From the NCBI GenBank assembly GCA_003161205.1, contig PMOU01000174.1:1-6619 (forward strand): a stretch of 6,619 nt of DNA, read 5' to 3'. The stretch is from Actinomycetota bacterium (lineage in GTDB: Bacteria > Actinomycetota > Actinomycetes > Streptosporangiales > Streptosporangiaceae). Shown here piece by piece: positions 4,780 through 6,619 of the stretch. The notes under the pieces were generated by a model that had not been told where the DNA came from, ran no database searches, and was given only the letters and a program-made list of their open reading frames with translations. Positions within the stretch are counted from its first letter, which is position 1. Each line of letters begins with the position of its first letter. The translations under genes were made by a program, and so were the position numbers.

Positions 4780-6000
4780 ATGCCGCAGCCCCCCGACCCG
4801 CGAGGCCCGGACGAGCCGTGCGTTCTGCTCAAGCTCGGCGAGATCGTGCTCAAAGGGCGGAACAGGCAGCAGTTCGAGCGCATCCTGCAGGCCAACATCC
4901 ACAACGCGGTGCGGAGCATCGGCATACCGATCGACCTGCGGCAGCGCGAAGGGGTCATCCTGCTGCGCGTCGCCGACGGCGAACAGCGCGGCGAGGCCGG
5001 CTGGACGCAGGCCACGGACCAGATCGCCGAGCGGGTCCGGGACGTGCCCGGCATTGCCCGGGTCTGCCAGCCGCTGCGGGTGGTCAAGACGCCCGAGGCG
5101 GTCGCCGCGGCCGCGGTCGCGCTGACCAAGGGCCGCACCGGCACTTTCGCGATCCGGGCCCGCCGCCGGGACAAGCGCTTCCCGATGACCTCGGGGCAGC
5201 TGAGCGTGCTGATCGGCCGGGAGATCGCCGACGTGCACGGTCTGGGCGTCAACCTGTCCCGTCCTGACACCGAGGTGTTCATCGAGGTGGACACCGACGA
5301 GGTGTTCGTGTTCACCGGGGGAGTCGCCGCAGTGGGCGGGCTGCCGGTGGGGATGAGCGGCCGGGCCGTGGTGCTCATGTCGGGTGGCATTGACTCCCCG
5401 GTGGCGGCCTACCGGATGATGCGCCGCGGCCTCCGCTGCTTTTTCCTGCACTTCTCGGGCATGCCGCTGACCGGGCCCGAATCGATCTACAAGGCCTATG
5501 CGCTCGTCCGCGGGCTGGACCGGTTCCAGGGCGGGTCCCGGCTGTTCGTCGTGCCGTTCGGCAAGGCGCAGCAGGCCCTGGCCTCCTCCGGCGCGGGCCG
5601 GCTGCTGATCGTCGCGCAGCGGCGGCTGATGCTCAAGACCGGCGAGGCCCTCGCCCGGCGGCTCAGTGCCACCGCGCTGGTCACCGGCGACTCACTCGGT
5701 CAGGTGAGCAGCCAGACCCTGGCCAACATCACCGCGCTCGACGAGGCCACCAGGCTGCCGATCCTGCGCCCGCTGATCGGCTGGGATAAGAGCGAGATCA
5801 TGGCCGAGGCCCGCCGCATCAATACCCTGGCCATCTCCGAACTCCCCGACCAGGACTGCTGCACGCTGCTCACCCCGCGCCGGGTGGAAACCCGCGCCCG
5901 CATCGATGACCTGCGCCGCCTGGAAGGGCGCCTCGACGTCGAGGACCTAGCCGACGACCTGGCCCGCAGCGCCCAGGAGTACCGCCAGGAAAATCCGTAA
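4780..6000 (+). CDS. thiI: tRNA 4-thiouridine synthetase ThiI (no rhodanese domain)
   Basis: ThiI adenylates uridine 8 of tRNA and accepts sulfur from a cysteine desulfurase to form 4-thiouridine. In some bacteria it also supplies sulfur for the thiazole ring of thiamine. The 406 residues show the N-terminal ferredoxin-like segment (LKLGEIVLKGRNR, 17-29), a THUMP region (about 60-165), and the AANH/PP-loop ATPase with SGGIDSP (201-207) and VTGDSLGQVSSQT (301-313). D-C-C (C360, C361) lies at the place of the conserved catalytic cysteine of the ATPase domain. The length matches the two-domain form without the C-terminal rhodanese domain found in E. coli. The only in-frame start near the conserved region is ATG 4780, which gives a short Pro-rich tail of about 12 residues. 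It is monocistronic, divergent from the membrane-protein gene and convergent with the DAHP synthase gene. Confidence 0.96.
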   Translation: MPQPPDPRGPDEPCVLLKLGEIVLKGRNRQQFERILQANIHNAVRSIGIPIDLRQREGVILLRVADGEQRGEAGWTQATDQIAERVRDVPGIARVCQPLRVVKTPEAVAAAAVALTKGRTGTFAIRARRRDKRFPMTSGQLSVLIGREIADVHGLGVNLSRPDTEVFIEVDTDEVFVFTGGVAAVGGLPVGMSGRAVVLMSGGIDSPVAAYRMMRRGLRCFFLHFSGMPLTGPESIYKAYALVRGLDRFQGGSRLFVVPFGKAQQALASSGAGRLLIVAQRRLMLKTGEALARRLSATALVTGDSLGQVSSQTLANITALDEATRLPILRPLIGWDKSEIMAEARRINTLAISELPDQDCCTLLTPRRVETRARIDDLRRLEGRLDVEDLADDLARSAQEYRQENP

Positions 6001-6099
6001 CCCTTTTTATCCCGAACGATCCGTGGCGCGTGCGGACACTCACCTCCCTGCTCGCCCTGCTCGCCTGAAGGCGATCACACCAGCACCACGAGCCCGTCA

Positions 6100-6178
6100 A
6101 ACACCAATAGTCCACCAATTGGGCGCCGCCGTCTTCCGTTCCGCCCCAGTCCAACGACCGCGATGGACCATTGGTGTT
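6100..6178 (+). repeat. Long-range 14-base inverted repeat after thiI
   Basis: AACACCAATAGTCC (6100-6113) and GGACCATTGGTGTT (6165-6178) pair at 13 of 14 positions, with a loop of 51 bases. The right arm is also the left arm of the next hairpin, so the two pairings compete. Confidence 0.65.
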
Positions 6179-6213
6179 GTTCCCACAACATCGATGGAAC
6201 ATCGGTGTCGTTC
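6161..6213 (+). repeat. 22-base imperfect direct repeat, 31-base period
   Basis: Bases 6161-6182 and 6192-6213 match at 19 of 22 positions. Both begin CGATGGA and share the core AT(T/C)GGTGT(T/C)GTTC. The period of 31 is about three helical turns. A third, inverted copy of the core (CACCAAT) lies at 6102-6108, with another at 6113-6119, 11 bases away. Confidence 0.7.
6168..6197 (+). other. 13-base-pair stem-loop after thiI, RNA sense favoured
   Basis: CCATTGGTGTTGT (6168-6180), loop TCCC, then ACAACATCGATGG (6185-6197). All 13 pairs form on the plus-strand RNA, with two U-G/G-U wobbles (6172-6193 and 6174-6191). On the minus strand those become A-C mismatches. This suggests a structure selected in a rightward transcript. 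No U tract follows, so it is not a standard terminator. It is followed by a small stem CGATG-GAA-CATCG (6192-6204) that shares bases with it. Confidence 0.55.
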
Positions 6214-6265
6214 GGGCGCGCGAGCGCCAGTACCATGCGCCTCACGAGCCTCTGTAGTTTCAGCC

Positions 6266-6619
6266 TCAGGTGAGGATGGGGGCGCGGGGGACGGCGGGAG
6301 CGGGGGTGAGGGTGCGGCCGACCAGGGGGGACAGGTGCGCGGCCACGCTGGCCAGCTCGCGGAGGTCGGTTCCGACCAGCGCCTGCGGGCCGTCGCACAG
6401 CGCGGTCTCCGGGCTCGGGTGGACGTCCACGATGATGCCGTCGGCGCCGACCGCGATCGCGGCCCGGGACAGCGGCACGACCAGATCGCGGCGGCCGCCC
6501 GAATGCGACGGGTCCACGATGACCGGCAGGTGCGACAGTCGCTGGGCGACCGGCACCGCGCTGATGTCCAGGGTGTTCCTCGTCGCCGTCTCGAAGGTGC
6601 GGATGCCGCGCTCGCAGAG
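6266..6619 (-). CDS. aroF: 3-deoxy-7-phosphoheptulonate (DAHP) synthase, class I-beta, C-terminal part
   Basis: The enzyme condenses phosphoenolpyruvate with erythrose 4-phosphate, the first step of the shikimate pathway to aromatic amino acids. The last 117 residues are visible; the 5' end is outside the window. The conserved order is [37 protein letters not shown], then [14 protein letters not shown] and A-L-C-D-G-P-Q-A-L. This is the Bacillus AroA/Thermotoga type rather than the plant-like class II enzyme. Usual class I-beta enzymes have E-V-H-P, where the Glu is a metal ligand (E298 in the Thermotoga enzyme); here it is Asp. The tail after the last helix is Pro/Ala-rich. The symbol follows the family name; aroA or aroG are also used. 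Any ACT or other regulatory N-terminal domain would lie outside the window. Confidence 0.92.
   Translation of the reverse strand, partial: LCERGIRTFETATRNTLDISAVPVAQRLSHLPVIVDPSHSGGRRDLVVPLSRAAIAVGADGIIVDVHPSPETALCDGPQALVGTDLRELASVAAHLSPLVGRTLTPAPAVPRAPILT

Larger units (their letters stand above)
6001..6265. other. Convergent intergenic region with unexplained repeats, no gene seen
   Basis: This gap lies between two convergent stop codons, so it need not hold a promoter for either flanking gene. The first part has CCCTTTTTA right after the thiI stop but no stem before it, a 9-base tandem CCTGCTCGC (6047-6064), and a small stem TCGCC-TGAA-GGCGA (6061-6074). None makes a convincing intrinsic terminator. 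Bases from about 6098 to 6213 are clearly richer in A and T than the rest and hold the repeat cluster described separately. No credible open reading frame with a ribosome binding site is present. Confidence 0.6.

Noticed and set aside
4558..5451. 297-codon minus-strand open frame opposite the start of thiI
   Set aside because: It is rich in His, Gln, Arg and Pro, typical of an antisense shadow, and thiI on the other strand is unambiguous.
6001..6012. CCCTTTTTATCC after the thiI stop, considered as an intrinsic terminator
   Set aside because: There is a T run but no stable stem directly before it.
6234..6272. Twelve-codon plus-strand reading frame [12 protein letters not shown], considered as an attenuator leader peptide
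   Set aside because: It overlaps the DAHP synthase stop, has no Shine-Dalgarno site, and no plus-strand gene follows it in the window.
6022..6619. Plus-strand frame open from GTG 6022 to the window end
   Set aside because: It has no ribosome binding site, unusual composition and no domain, and most of it is antisense to the DAHP synthase gene. The openness comes from GC bias.

Overview
The window is GC-rich throughout. Codon third positions are mostly G or C, GTG starts occur, long antisense open frames are common, and promoter-like elements have TTGACN/TAGNNT character. All of this points to a chromosome segment of an actinomycete (Actinomycetota). Genus cannot be read from it. There is no rRNA, tRNA, transposase, integrase or CRISPR array. 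Eight protein genes are supported, and two of them run off the window edges.

Left block, minus strand, transcribed right to left from about 2960 to 1: a CGNR-type zinc-finger regulator with an ABATE-like N-terminus, a stand-alone Clp N-terminal (ClpC-like) double-repeat protein with no ATPase domain, a DUF4262 protein, and an MFS drug-type exporter. The first three are separated by 15 and about 10 bases and are very likely one operon. The exporter starts 111 bases further on with its own ribosome binding site and may be co-transcribed. Divergent from this block, across a 130-base shared control region, is a class I SAM-dependent methyltransferase (plus strand) with a good TTGACC-18-TAGGTT promoter.

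Middle: the methyltransferase converges on a minus-strand gene for a small membrane protein (Pro/Gly/Tyr-rich linker, two C-terminal transmembrane helices). That gene is divergent from thiI, the tRNA 4-thiouridine synthetase. The 231-base region between them has leaderless-type promoter geometry on both sides and helically phased GGGAAGC repeats.

Right: thiI converges on the 3' end of a class I-beta DAHP synthase gene (shikimate pathway entry). The 265-base gap between them holds an unexplained, relatively AT-rich cluster of direct and inverted repeats with two mutually exclusive stem-loops on the plus-strand RNA.

The best candidate for something undescribed is the CGNR / Clp-N / DUF4262 operon. 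Its Clp-N protein has replaced the AAA+ motor with a regular coiled coil and has lost one of the two glutamates that bind phospho-arginine in Bacillus ClpC. Second is the structured repeat cluster after thiI. thiI, the DAHP synthase (partial), the methyltransferase class and the MFS exporter class are secure. The biological roles of the other genes are inference.
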